This document shows positions 5,226 to 11,775 of a DNA stretch of 14,062 nt, piece after piece (the first letter of the stretch is position 1; each line of letters opens with the position of its first letter). Location: assembly GCA_043810285.1 (NCBI GenBank), contig JBDROH010000015.1:1-14062 (forward strand). The letters are read 5' to 3'. A program made the translations under genes and the position numbers. The DNA comes from JAGVXH01 sp043810285. GTDB taxonomy: Archaea > Nanobdellota > Nanobdellia > Pacearchaeales > GW2011-AR1. The notes beneath the pieces were generated by a model. The model was not told where the DNA came from, ran no database searches, and was given only the letters and a program-made list of their open reading frames with translations.

Positions 5226-5921
5226 ATGAAAACACGGCGTGTCCCAACTAATAATAGTTCCAAATCAGTGAGAGTATTGTTCATAGAAGCTAGACGAAAA
5301 TTCAAAGATTCAGATATAAATCTAAAATTATTAAACGGTCTAAAGGGTAAAACAATCTCCCTAGCAGCTACTATCCAATATATAGGACTAATTCCAAAAG
5401 TAAAATCCTATCTAGAATCAAAAGGCAAAAAAGTCATAGTAAAAAAAGGCGCATATCACCAAGGCCATATTCTAGGTTGCAACTCTTCAGCATTTGAAAA
5501 ATCAGCAGATACATTACTTCTAATCACCGACGGAAAATTCCACGCAATAAACAATGCAATTCAACTACAAAAAGAAGTTTATATCTTTACAACAAAAACT
5601 CTCGAGAAAATTGAACAAAAAGAAATTGAAGCACACAACAAAAAAATCCAAATCAAAAAAATAAAATTCCTTGCGGCAAACAATATAGGGCTCTTAGTCT
5701 CGATGAAACACGGACAACATCAAAAACTAATCCACACAATTAAAGAAAAAATAAAAAAACTTAACAAACAAGTCTACATTTTTGAAGCAGACAATATCAA
5801 TCCTGCAGAATTTGAAAACTTTCCTCAAATTGAAATCTGGGTGAACACATCCTGTTACGGCCTTGCCAGAGACGATTCAAAAATAATTAACTTATCTGAT
5901 ATATTGGAATTCTTAGATTAA
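5226..5921 (+). CDS. dph2: Dph2-like diphthamide synthase lacking the N-terminal domain
   Basis: Homologue of archaeal Dph2, the radical-SAM-type enzyme that transfers 3-amino-3-carboxypropyl from SAM to the target histidine of elongation factor 2, the first step of diphthamide synthesis. Known Dph2 has three similar domains, each giving one cysteine to a [4Fe-4S] cluster, and about 340 residues. This protein has 231. Domain 2 is recognisable (KTISLAATIQYIGLIPKVK, then GHILGC with C85, and ITDGKFHAINNAI), as is domain 3 (GLLVSMKHGQHQK, then WVNTSCYGLARDD with C210). Domain 1 and its cysteine are absent, and C85 and C210 are the only cysteines. Upstream the frame is closed by a TAG at 5178-5180, so no extension is possible. 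The downstream end overlaps the stop of the convergent gene by three bases. Confidence 0.85.
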   Translation: MKTRRVPTNNSSKSVRVLFIEARRKFKDSDINLKLLNGLKGKTISLAATIQYIGLIPKVKSYLESKGKKVIVKKGAYHQGHILGCNSSAFEKSADTLLLITDGKFHAINNAIQLQKEVYIFTTKTLEKIEQKEIEAHNKKIQIKKIKFLAANNIGLLVSMKHGQHQKLIHTIKEKIKKLNKQVYIFEADNINPAEFENFPQIEIWVNTSCYGLARDDSKIINLSDILEFLD

Positions 5922-6286
5922 ATCTTTGCCATCGAGAAAACAGTTTTCAGTGCAACAATAATAGTAGCAGGCACAAACAGAACCAACAACGAACCAAGCA
6001 CATTCCTTAACGAAGTCACAACATAATTATTCAAAGCAATATATTTCAAAGGCTCGGCTCCCAATGCTCCAACGATAACCAAAGAAAGACTCGCCATCAA
6101 GAAAGTAACAGAATTTTTATCACCTACATTCATGAAGCCAACAACTAAACCAATAATAACTAAAGTTGAATAGAACAAAACTCCCGCTGATTCAAGTGAC
6201 TGATTAAACAAACCAATAATAACTGCCAAAACAACACCTATCAAAAACGCATACGCCCCAACTAAATTCTCTTGTGATCTTACCAT
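5918..6286 (-). CDS. Four-helix membrane protein of unknown function
   Basis: 122 residues, almost entirely hydrophobic, with about four predicted membrane helices (roughly 9-28, 36-54, 61-78 and 94-118) separated by short loops such as NVGDKNS. I do not recognise a family. It converges on dph2, sharing three bases at the stop codons, and is divergent from the secreted protein gene at 6378. A TATA box centred at 6311 is 25 nt before its ATG, supporting the start at 6286 and a leaderless mRNA. Its place beside envelope genes suggests a membrane role, but nothing in the sequence shows which. Confidence 0.8.
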   Translation of the reverse strand: MVRSQENLVGAYAFLIGVVLAVIIGLFNQSLESAGVLFYSTLVIIGLVVGFMNVGDKNSVTFLMASLSLVIVGALGAEPLKYIALNNYVVTSLRNVLGSLLVLFVPATIIVALKTVFSMAKI

Positions 6287-6306
6287 GCCACCCCAATGCT
6301 ACTCAA

Positions 6307-6315
6307 ATTTATAAA
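6307..6315 (-). promoter_or_regulatory. TATA box for the leftward membrane-protein gene
   Basis: Read on the minus strand this is TTTATAAAT, centred 25 nt from the start codon at 6286. It is the left half of a divergent promoter pair with the box at 6346-6354. Confidence 0.6.
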
Positions 6316-6345
6316 CCTTATCATAACCATCCAATTATAGAAAAC

Positions 6346-6354
6346 TTTATAAAT
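6346..6354 (+). promoter_or_regulatory. TATA box for the secreted anchored protein
   Basis: TTTATAAAT centred 28 nt before the ATG at 6378. An inverted repeat, TTGTAA (6357-6362) and TTACAA (6371-6376), fills the space between the box and the start codon and could be a repressor site. Confidence 0.6.
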
Positions 6355-6377
6355 CATTGTAACTCAAGAATTACAAC

Positions 6378-8069
6378 ATGGTAAGCAAAAATGTATTTGT
6401 ATCTCTTGGAATTCTTGCAGTTTTAATTATGAGTTTAGGAATTGTTAGTGCTGCTGCATTGGAATTTATTGATATCAGTGGACTTCCACCCCAAGTTAAT
6501 ACAGGAACAGAATATGAAGTTACATTTAAGTTAAATCATACAAATACTACCTTCAATGATGATTACAAATTAAATTGGTCCTCTAATGAAGATTATGTGA
6601 CTCTTTTACCTACAATAGATAGGATTAATGTTTCTAATTTATTATCTGGAAGTGCAAAAATTACAATTCCTTCAGATGCAACAGGGAGTGTTAATTATAC
6701 TTTAAAAGTAATAGCCTATAATCTAAGTGATAGCTATAAATATAATTATACAACTACCTTTACTTCAACAATAAATGACACAGACGTTGTTATTCCTCCA
6801 ACAACAGAATACAAATACTGCGACGATTTCAATGGAGAAAAAGGATATTTGGAAATTACATCATTTGAAATCACAAACAATGGAAAAGGTGATGACAAAG
6901 AATGGGAATACTTAGATGAAATTGAAATAGAAGTAACAATTGAAAATACTGGAGAGGATAATATTAATGATGTTTTAGTAGATATAATGATTAAAGATGA
7001 TGATGACAATACAATTACACGGAAAAAAATGAATCTTAATGATGACCAAATTGACTTGGGGAGAATCAATGATGGAGACGAGGAAATAGCCATTTTCAAA
7101 ATTAAAGAACTACCTATTGATCTAAGTGAAGGAAATTATCGAATGTATGTCAGGGCCTACGATGAAAACAACGAAGATTCAGAATGTGCATCTGTATCAG
7201 AAGATTTTACTAATAGTGACGAGACATATTTCGAATTCGAGGTTACTTCAAGCAAGGACTCCACAGTAATTGTTAAAGATGACTTGGACAACATTTTAGC
7301 TTCCTGTGGCGATAAGAATGTAGAAGTAAGATTTATGGTATATAATCTTGGAGATGACGACGAAGAAAAGGTTTTAGTAACTTTAGAAAACTCAAAATTA
7401 GGAATCTACGAAAAAGCAGTAATAGATAATCTTCGAGATAAAAAAGGAAAGGAAGTAGTCTTCTTCATCACAGTTCCAGAAGAATTGGACAAATTATCCT
7501 ATGAATTAGATATTTATACTTACTATGACTACGACGAAGATGAAGATGAACTTGACGAAGTAGTTGCATATGGGGAAAGTTCAGAAGACGGTGGAGACGA
7601 TTTCTCTATTATGTTGGAAGTTCTATCCTGTAAAGGGCCTGTACCTTCAATAACTGCTGCACTTGATTCAGAATCCAAAGTAGGAGAAGAATTAGTAATT
7701 ATTGCATCAATAACAAATAATGGCGACGATAATAATTTTGTAGTTTCCTTAACTGGATTTGAAAATTGGGCAGAACTCATAAGTATTGAACCACAATCAC
7801 TTTTAATCAACGAAGATGATACGGCAACAGTTGTAATCAAATTAACTCCAACAAAAGGAGGATTCCAGACACTTAAAGTTAATACTGTCGTTGATGGAGA
7901 GACTTACAATCAGGCAGTTTCTGTAAACATCGAGGAAAAGGAATCGATTTTTGCTAACGTGAACAACGTAGTACTTTATAGCGTTTCAGGAATTATAGTA
8001 TTACTTATCTTAATCTTCCTAGTCTTAATTGTTCGAATTTCACGAAAGTCAAGAAAGGCAGAATTCTAA
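6378..8069 (+). CDS. Secreted acidic surface protein with C-terminal membrane anchor
   Basis: 563 residues. It has a signal peptide (about 1-26, hydrophobic core VSLGILAVLIMSLGIVS, cleavage near VSA-AA), a long extracellular part, and a C-terminal helix (about 532-555) followed by a basic tail (RISRKSRKAEF). The N-terminal domain (about 28-135) carries eight N-glycosylation sequons (for example NHT, NWS, NYT). The middle holds acidic beta-sandwich-like repeats (EIEVTIENTGEDNINDVLV; VEVRFMVYNLGDDDEEKVLV) of CARDB-like character, and the last domain (about 435-525) resembles a NEW3-type fold (IIASITNNGDDNNFVVSLTG). The signal plus helix plus basic tail layout is what archaeosortases process, and the next gene encodes one. 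It is likely a surface or S-layer-associated protein; no enzymatic motif is visible. TATA box and inverted repeat support the start. Confidence 0.8.
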   Translation: MVSKNVFVSLGILAVLIMSLGIVSAAALEFIDISGLPPQVNTGTEYEVTFKLNHTNTTFNDDYKLNWSSNEDYVTLLPTIDRINVSNLLSGSAKITIPSDATGSVNYTLKVIAYNLSDSYKYNYTTTFTSTINDTDVVIPPTTEYKYCDDFNGEKGYLEITSFEITNNGKGDDKEWEYLDEIEIEVTIENTGEDNINDVLVDIMIKDDDDNTITRKKMNLNDDQIDLGRINDGDEEIAIFKIKELPIDLSEGNYRMYVRAYDENNEDSECASVSEDFTNSDETYFEFEVTSSKDSTVIVKDDLDNILASCGDKNVEVRFMVYNLGDDDEEKVLVTLENSKLGIYEKAVIDNLRDKKGKEVVFFITVPEELDKLSYELDIYTYYDYDEDEDELDEVVAYGESSEDGGDDFSIMLEVLSCKGPVPSITAALDSESKVGEELVIIASITNNGDDNNFVVSLTGFENWAELISIEPQSLLINEDDTATVVIKLTPTKGGFQTLKVNTVVDGETYNQAVSVNIEEKESIFANVNNVVLYSVSGIIVLLILIFLVLIVRISRKSRKAEF

Positions 8070-8072
8070 AAC

Positions 8073-8098
8073 TTTTTAAATAGTTAGTCTTACTAACT
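8073..8098 (+). promoter_or_regulatory. TATA box plus operator-like inverted repeat before the archaeosortase gene
   Basis: TTTTTAAATA (8073-8082) is centred about 25 nt before the ATG at 8102. Immediately after it AGTTAGT (8082-8088), CTT, ACTAACT (8092-8098) form a perfect 7-bp inverted repeat covering the expected initiation region, a position suited to repression. Confidence 0.5.
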
Positions 8099-8101
8099 TA
8101 T

Positions 8102-8398
8102 ATGAACAAACAATCAAAAAGGATTCTAGGGTTATTTAGCAGATATTTTATCCTACTCTTAGCAGGAATGGGTAATCTTTACATTTTCTACAAAATTCTA
8201 ACTCCTCTAACTGTTCAATCCGTCGGGGTTATATTATCACTTTTTACAAAAACAATAACTGTCGGCAATTTAATACTCGTAAAAGGAGTCATCATAGAGA
8301 TAGTTCCTGCTTGCGTAGCCGGAGCAGCATTTTATTTAATGTTTCTCCTAATCTTCTCAACCGCAGAAGTTAAACCAAAAAAAGATTATTCGCCTTAG
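8102..8398 (+). CDS. Archaeosortase/exosortase family protein, N-terminal part (zero frame)
   Basis: 98 residues ending in TAG at 8396-8398. Archaeosortases are multi-span membrane transpeptidases that cut C-terminal sorting signals of surface proteins using a Cys-Arg-His type site. Here the membrane helices and the candidate catalytic cysteine are visible in EIVPACVAGAAFYLM (C71). The following helix with the conserved Arg and the His helix are in the next reading frame (8383-8652). The frames join exactly at a run of seven A (8377-8383): reading one base back there continues PKK into RLFALVTATIM, giving a 183-residue protein, a normal family length. In the zero frame only four unrelated residues (DYSP) follow before the stop. 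Either ribosomal -1 frameshifting, slippage, a sequencing indel or recent gene damage explains this. Confidence 0.8.
   Translation: MNKQSKRILGLFSRYFILLLAGMGNLYIFYKILTPLTVQSVGVILSLFTKTITVGNLILVKGVIIEIVPACVAGAAFYLMFLLIFSTAEVKPKKDYSP
8377..8384 (+). other. A-run slippery site at the archaeosortase frame change
   Basis: The zero frame reads CCA-AAA-AAA-GAT. The heptamer A-AAA-AAA has the X-XXY-YYZ form of -1 frameshift sites, and a -1 step gives AGA-TTA-TTC and the remaining archaeosortase frame. No strong downstream stimulator hairpin is apparent. Confidence 0.55.
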
Positions 8399-8652
8399 TA
8401 ACTGCAACGATAATGCTCCTTTCTCTGAATATAATTCGAATAGTTTTTCTAACTCTAATAGTTGATAAAGCATATTTTTCTGCAACTCACTGGATACTCT
8501 GGCACTTCGCCTCGACAATTTTCGTAGTAGCTATATGGTTATTCATAATCAAAATATACAAAATAAAAGCTACTCCAATTTATTCAGATATCAAATATCT
8601 GTCTAGTTTAATAAAACCCAGAAAAAAATCCAAGCGAAGCAAGAAGAACTAA
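8383..8652 (+). CDS. Archaeosortase family protein, C-terminal part (-1 frame)
   Basis: This frame is open from the A run to the TAA at 8650-8652. It continues the helix after the catalytic cysteine: RLFALVTATIMLLSLNIIRI, with the conserved Arg of the family in NIIR (R113 of the joined protein), then an HWILWHF helix with candidate catalytic His residues (130 and 135), a last membrane helix (STIFVVAIWLFIIKIY) and a strongly basic tail (KPRKKSKRSKKN). An ATG at 8413 could start it separately, but a stand-alone piece would lack the catalytic cysteine. The final 45 bases overlap the convergent gene whose stop is at 8608. Function depends on joining with the 8102-8398 part. Confidence 0.75.
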   Translation, partial: RLFALVTATIMLLSLNIIRIVFLTLIVDKAYFSATHWILWHFASTIFVVAIWLFIIKIYKIKATPIYSDIKYLSSLIKPRKKSKRSKKN

Positions 8653-9087
8653 GAATCCTGCGATAATCACTCCAGAAGCGATAGCAATAAAACTTTTCCA
8701 TCTATTTAAACCCAGAGTCCATGCAACTAACGTTCCCGTCCAAGCACCTGTCCCGGGCAACGGGATTGCAACAAAACACATTAAAGCAAGAAAGCCCCAA
8801 CGACTTATCCCATTCTGAACCTTCTCAACTTTCTTTTGAATCCTAGTTAAAATAGTACCAATTGCTCGACGATAAGCTTTCCATCCCATAAGAGACTTAT
8901 GAAGAAAATCAAAGAACATAAAAATCAAAAATATAACTAAAATATTTAGCGCAAGCACAATAAAAAAATAAGGCCAAATAGAGATTCCATTCCGAGAAGT
9001 ATACTCCACAATAACAGGCAACCCGCCCCTTAATTCAAAAATGGGTAAAATTGTCAAGAGAAATCCAACTAAAATCTGAGTATCCAT
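8608..9087 (-). CDS. COG2426-type small multidrug-export family membrane protein
   Basis: 159 residues with about four to five membrane helices. Two signatures of the Sm_multidrug_ex (COG2426) family are present: FELRGGLPV (17-25) and AIPLPGTGAWTGTL (107-120), re-entrant-loop-like motifs rich in Gly and Pro. Despite the family name the transported substrate is not established. The ATG follows directly on the stop codon of the upstream gene (TAAATG), so the two are translationally coupled and it is the last gene of a three-gene leftward operon. Its last 15 codons overlap the archaeosortase tail on the opposite strand. Confidence 0.88.
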   Translation of the reverse strand: MDTQILVGFLLTILPIFELRGGLPVIVEYTSRNGISIWPYFFIVLALNILVIFLIFMFFDFLHKSLMGWKAYRRAIGTILTRIQKKVEKVQNGISRWGFLALMCFVAIPLPGTGAWTGTLVAWTLGLNRWKSFIAIASGVIIAGFLVLLASLGFFSGFY

Positions 9088-9795
9088 TTATTCATTCTCC
9101 CTAAATGCCCGAATAACTTCTATCATAAACTTCTCAACAGGTTCAATGTCATCACAATTCCTAACCCGAATAGTATAACAAAAAGGATTAGTCTTAGATT
9201 GCACGACGGCAGGTTCACCCTTTTCAATCATAATAATTGTTCTATCTTTAGTATTACAGGTGGCATAAGCTCTTCCAGTCTCGTTATGAATCTCAAAACT
9301 CGGAGTAGCAGCCCATACCTTCTGAATCCCAAGACCTAATTCAAGAAAACTTCCTAAGTCTAACATCACTCTCGAGACATCTCCCCGACATAAATCCACC
9401 TCAGGACTTATAGAAACCAAACCTCCAATTTTAAACTCTTTAAAATTTCCATCAACTGAAATATTATTTTTCCGAGGGTCATTTCTCAAAAATAAATTAT
9501 ACTTATAATTCTCCCCATTCAACGCTGGAAACTCCGAATGATAAACTTCAAACTGACTATATTCTTCTCTCACCCAATCAACATCTACATAGTCAAAAGA
9601 TTTCAAACTCTGAGAATAAAAATAAGGTATCAGAAATGACGCAAAGGCAAGAACTATAATCACAAAAAACCAGATTAGTTGTCGATTCTCATTTTTCTGA
9701 ACAGATTTACTCGGCAATTCCCCCTCAGTCTTCAATTCTTCCTCTTCACTTTTAGTGAGTTTTTCGATTTTCTTTTTTACTTTTGTATTAGCCAT
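9088..9795 (-). CDS. Membrane-anchored protein of unknown function, paralogue of the upstream gene
   Basis: 235 residues: a charged cytoplasmic N-terminus (about 1-38), one membrane helix (about 39-60, IWFFVIIVLAFASFLIPYFY) and an extracytoplasmic domain. I do not recognise a named family. The domain resembles that of the protein encoded just upstream (9809-10375): both have an aromatic-rich strand ending in NNISVDGN or ANISVEGD, then a cysteine followed by TIIMIEKGE or NIIVIEEGN, and a late cysteine in PFCYTI or ESCVYL before a final helix. Four cysteines occur in the outer domain, which suggests disulfides. It is 13 nt downstream of its relative and directly joined to the COG2426 gene, so the three likely act together in the membrane. 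Confidence 0.75.
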   Translation of the reverse strand: MANTKVKKKIEKLTKSEEEELKTEGELPSKSVQKNENRQLIWFFVIIVLAFASFLIPYFYSQSLKSFDYVDVDWVREEYSQFEVYHSEFPALNGENYKYNLFLRNDPRKNNISVDGNFKEFKIGGLVSISPEVDLCRGDVSRVMLDLGSFLELGLGIQKVWAATPSFEIHNETGRAYATCNTKDRTIIMIEKGEPAVVQSKTNPFCYTIRVRNCDDIEPVEKFMIEVIRAFRENE

Positions 9796-9808
9796 TTTTT
9801 AATAAACC

Positions 9809-10375
9809 TTAATTTACTTTTAAAAGTTTGTATAAGAACGCATCAGCTGCCTTAACCGAATCACCGACGAGATAAACACAACTTTCATTATTATAAACTT
9901 TCGTTTCATTACCCTCTTCTATTACAATAATATTACTCCAACAATCTTTCATAGGCAAATCATCTTCGCAATAAGTCTCATTTAAACACGCTCCCTGATA
10001 TCTTAAAACATAACTCCCAACATTATTTAGAATTTCTATAACTCCTTCATTCGGAGAAGTATAATATAACAATTGATCTGTATACATATCCAAATCATAA
10101 TCTCCTTCAACAGAAATATTTGCAATTTCCGACGGCAAATATTGAAAACCAAAAGTTTTTCCTTCAATAGAAGTCGCCCAAATCCCATTCTGACGATAGA
10201 ATGTTAACCCATTTTCTTCAACCTTAGAATCATTCTTTTCACTATCCCCTTGCATCAAAGAATAACCTACTGTAGAAACAACCATTAAAAATATCAAAGC
10301 AACACCTACAATAATCTTTTTCTTCTGAGCCTTCCGTGCCCGGATTTCCACCGTTTGAATTTTCCTCATAACCAA
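9809..10375 (-). CDS. Membrane-anchored cysteine-containing protein of unknown function
   Basis: 188 residues from the ATG at 10375, with a basic N-terminus, one membrane helix (about 21-40, IIVGVALIFLMVVSTVGYSL) and an outer domain with four cysteines and several Asn-Xaa-Ser/Thr sites. No family is recognised. It shares the SVEGD, IIVIEEGN and ESCVYL segments with the downstream gene product and is probably an old duplicate of it. A second in-frame ATG at 10369 is 27 nt from the TATA-like run at 10391-10400, matching the leaderless spacing seen elsewhere, so the protein may begin at MRKIQTVEIR. It is the first gene of the leftward operon ending at 8608. Confidence 0.75.
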   Translation of the reverse strand: MVMRKIQTVEIRARKAQKKKIIVGVALIFLMVVSTVGYSLMQGDSEKNDSKVEENGLTFYRQNGIWATSIEGKTFGFQYLPSEIANISVEGDYDLDMYTDQLLYYTSPNEGVIEILNNVGSYVLRYQGACLNETYCEDDLPMKDCWSNIIVIEEGNETKVYNNESCVYLVGDSVKAADAFLYKLLKVN

Positions 10376-10390
10376 TCGTCGAAAAACTAC

Positions 10391-10416
10391 TTTAAAAAAA
10401 CTTCTATATTATAAAA
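10391..10416 (-). promoter_or_regulatory. Candidate promoter of the three-gene leftward operon
   Basis: On the minus strand two AT-rich boxes occur: TTTTATAATATA (about 10405-10416) and TTTTTTTAAA (10391-10400). The nearer one is 27 nt from the ATG at 10369; the farther one would give a leader of about 10-15 nt. A small inverted repeat AAAACT-CCTA-AGTTTT (10413-10428) precedes them and may end the kamA transcript. Confidence 0.4.
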
Positions 10417-10466
10417 CTCCTAAGTTTTGAAAAGATAAGTCACTCCTTCTTCCTCCTAGTTCTTTG

Positions 10467-11630
10467 CTATAGCTTATCAATCACTTGTGGATACCTAAAT
10501 TCATCACCCTCATAATTTTTTAAAATAACTTCTTTATCATTCAGTTCAAGAACATATTCAGGAAGAAGAGGAATTTTTCCACCCCCTCCAGGAGCATCAA
10601 TAACAAATGTTGGAACACATAAACCAGAAGTATGACCTCGGATACCCTTATAAATTTCTAAACCTTTCTTAACATTTGTTCTAAAATGATTAACTCCTTT
10701 CACCGGATCACATTGGTAAAGATAATATGGACGCACCCTCATACTCACAAGTCCCTGCATAAGTTCTTTCATTATTTCTATATCATCATTAACTCCTTTT
10801 AATAAAACTGTTTGACTCCCAACAATTATTCCAGAATCAACTAACATACTACAAGCCCTTTTACTTTCTTCAGTTATTTCAGAAGGATGATTAAAATGAG
10901 TATTTAAATAAATAGGATGATATTTTTTTAAAATATTACAAAGGTTTTGTGTAATCCTCTGCGGTAATACGCAAGGAATTCTAGTTCCAATACGAATTAT
11001 TCCATTTTTCCTATAATGGATAATATCATAAACTTTTTTTAAGATTTTGTCTAAGGATGAATCACTAAGCATAAGAGGATCTCCACCAGAAATTAAAACA
11101 TCTCGAATTTCTTCATGATTTTTAATATATTCTATTGCATTCATAAGTTCATTCCAACTAGGATTTTTATTAGCATTTCCAACTTTTCTTTTTCTTGTAC
11201 AAAATCTGCAATACATTGCACATTTGTTTGAAACCAAGAATAAAACCCTATCAAGATATCTATGAGTTATTAATGCAGGAACATTTTCTCTCACCTGATT
11301 TATAGACTCTTCATGCAACGGATCTTCTTCACCAAAAGTATCATCAAGTTCTTTTATTGAAGGGATACATTGTCGCCAAATTGGTCCATCAATTTTTTTA
11401 ATTAAGGAAAAATAATAAGGATTTACATTCATCGGATAAATCTTGGAAACTTTTTTTATCTCGTCAGAAAACTTCTCAAAATTATAATCTTTAATGTTAT
11501 TAATCATAGTTTTTGATTTAACAAGTTCTTTCCAATAGCCATCTCTATCAAAATTAAAATCTGATGGATTAATATCCGGAGGTTCTTCTTCTAAAGAATC
11601 TTTAGGAGTCAAAGAATTAGGTATAGTCAT
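10467..11630 (-). CDS. kamA: Lysine 2,3-aminomutase (KamA family radical SAM enzyme)
   Basis: 387 residues. The family interconverts L-lysine and L-beta-lysine using SAM, a [4Fe-4S] cluster and PLP. The radical SAM motif is C137-x3-C141-x2-C144 (CAMYCRFCTRK), followed by SGGDPL (181-186). The PLP-binding lysine is K352 in DAPGGGGK, and the two aspartates that hold the substrate amino group are D308 (YQCDPVKG) and D345. Spacing D308-D345-K352 equals that of the clostridial enzyme (D293-D330-K337), which supports true lysine 2,3-aminomutase activity over EpmB-like proteins. No beta-lysine acetyltransferase (ablB) gene is in the window. The gene looks more AT-rich than its neighbours by eye, so lateral acquisition is possible. 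A TATA box at 11669-11676 (minus strand) implies a leader of about 17 nt. Confidence 0.93.
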   Translation of the reverse strand: MTIPNSLTPKDSLEEEPPDINPSDFNFDRDGYWKELVKSKTMINNIKDYNFEKFSDEIKKVSKIYPMNVNPYYFSLIKKIDGPIWRQCIPSIKELDDTFGEEDPLHEESINQVRENVPALITHRYLDRVLFLVSNKCAMYCRFCTRKRKVGNANKNPSWNELMNAIEYIKNHEEIRDVLISGGDPLMLSDSSLDKILKKVYDIIHYRKNGIIRIGTRIPCVLPQRITQNLCNILKKYHPIYLNTHFNHPSEITEESKRACSMLVDSGIIVGSQTVLLKGVNDDIEIMKELMQGLVSMRVRPYYLYQCDPVKGVNHFRTNVKKGLEIYKGIRGHTSGLCVPTFVIDAPGGGGKIPLLPEYVLELNDKEVILKNYEGDEFRYPQVIDKL

Positions 11631-11668
11631 ATTAAGATTATATTTATCTGAGTTAATCTTGAGTTGTG

Positions 11669-11676
11669 TATTTAAA
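11669..11676 (-). promoter_or_regulatory. TATA box for kamA
   Basis: TATTTAAA lies about 42 nt upstream of the kamA ATG at 11630. Initiation about 25 nt downstream would leave a short leader, unlike the leaderless pattern of most neighbours. Confidence 0.4.
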
Positions 11677-11713
11677 GTTTTTGTATTGATAAATCTTAAA
11701 ATCGAAACGGCAT

Positions 11714-11743
11714 AAAAAAAGCCCGACCTTTTTGGGGTCGGGC
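11714..11743 (-). terminator. GC-rich hairpin plus T run after the S-layer gene
   Basis: On the minus strand GCCCGACC and GGTCGGGC form a perfect 8-bp stem with a seven-base loop, followed at once by seven T (11720-11714). It lies 33 nt after the S-layer stop codon. The stem is almost pure G/C in an otherwise AT-rich stretch. It looks like a bacterial intrinsic terminator; in archaea the T run alone can terminate, so the hairpin may instead protect the mRNA end. Confidence 0.8.
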
Positions 11744-11775
11744 GAGTAAAATAAATTTTTTATTTAAGTTTTGAT

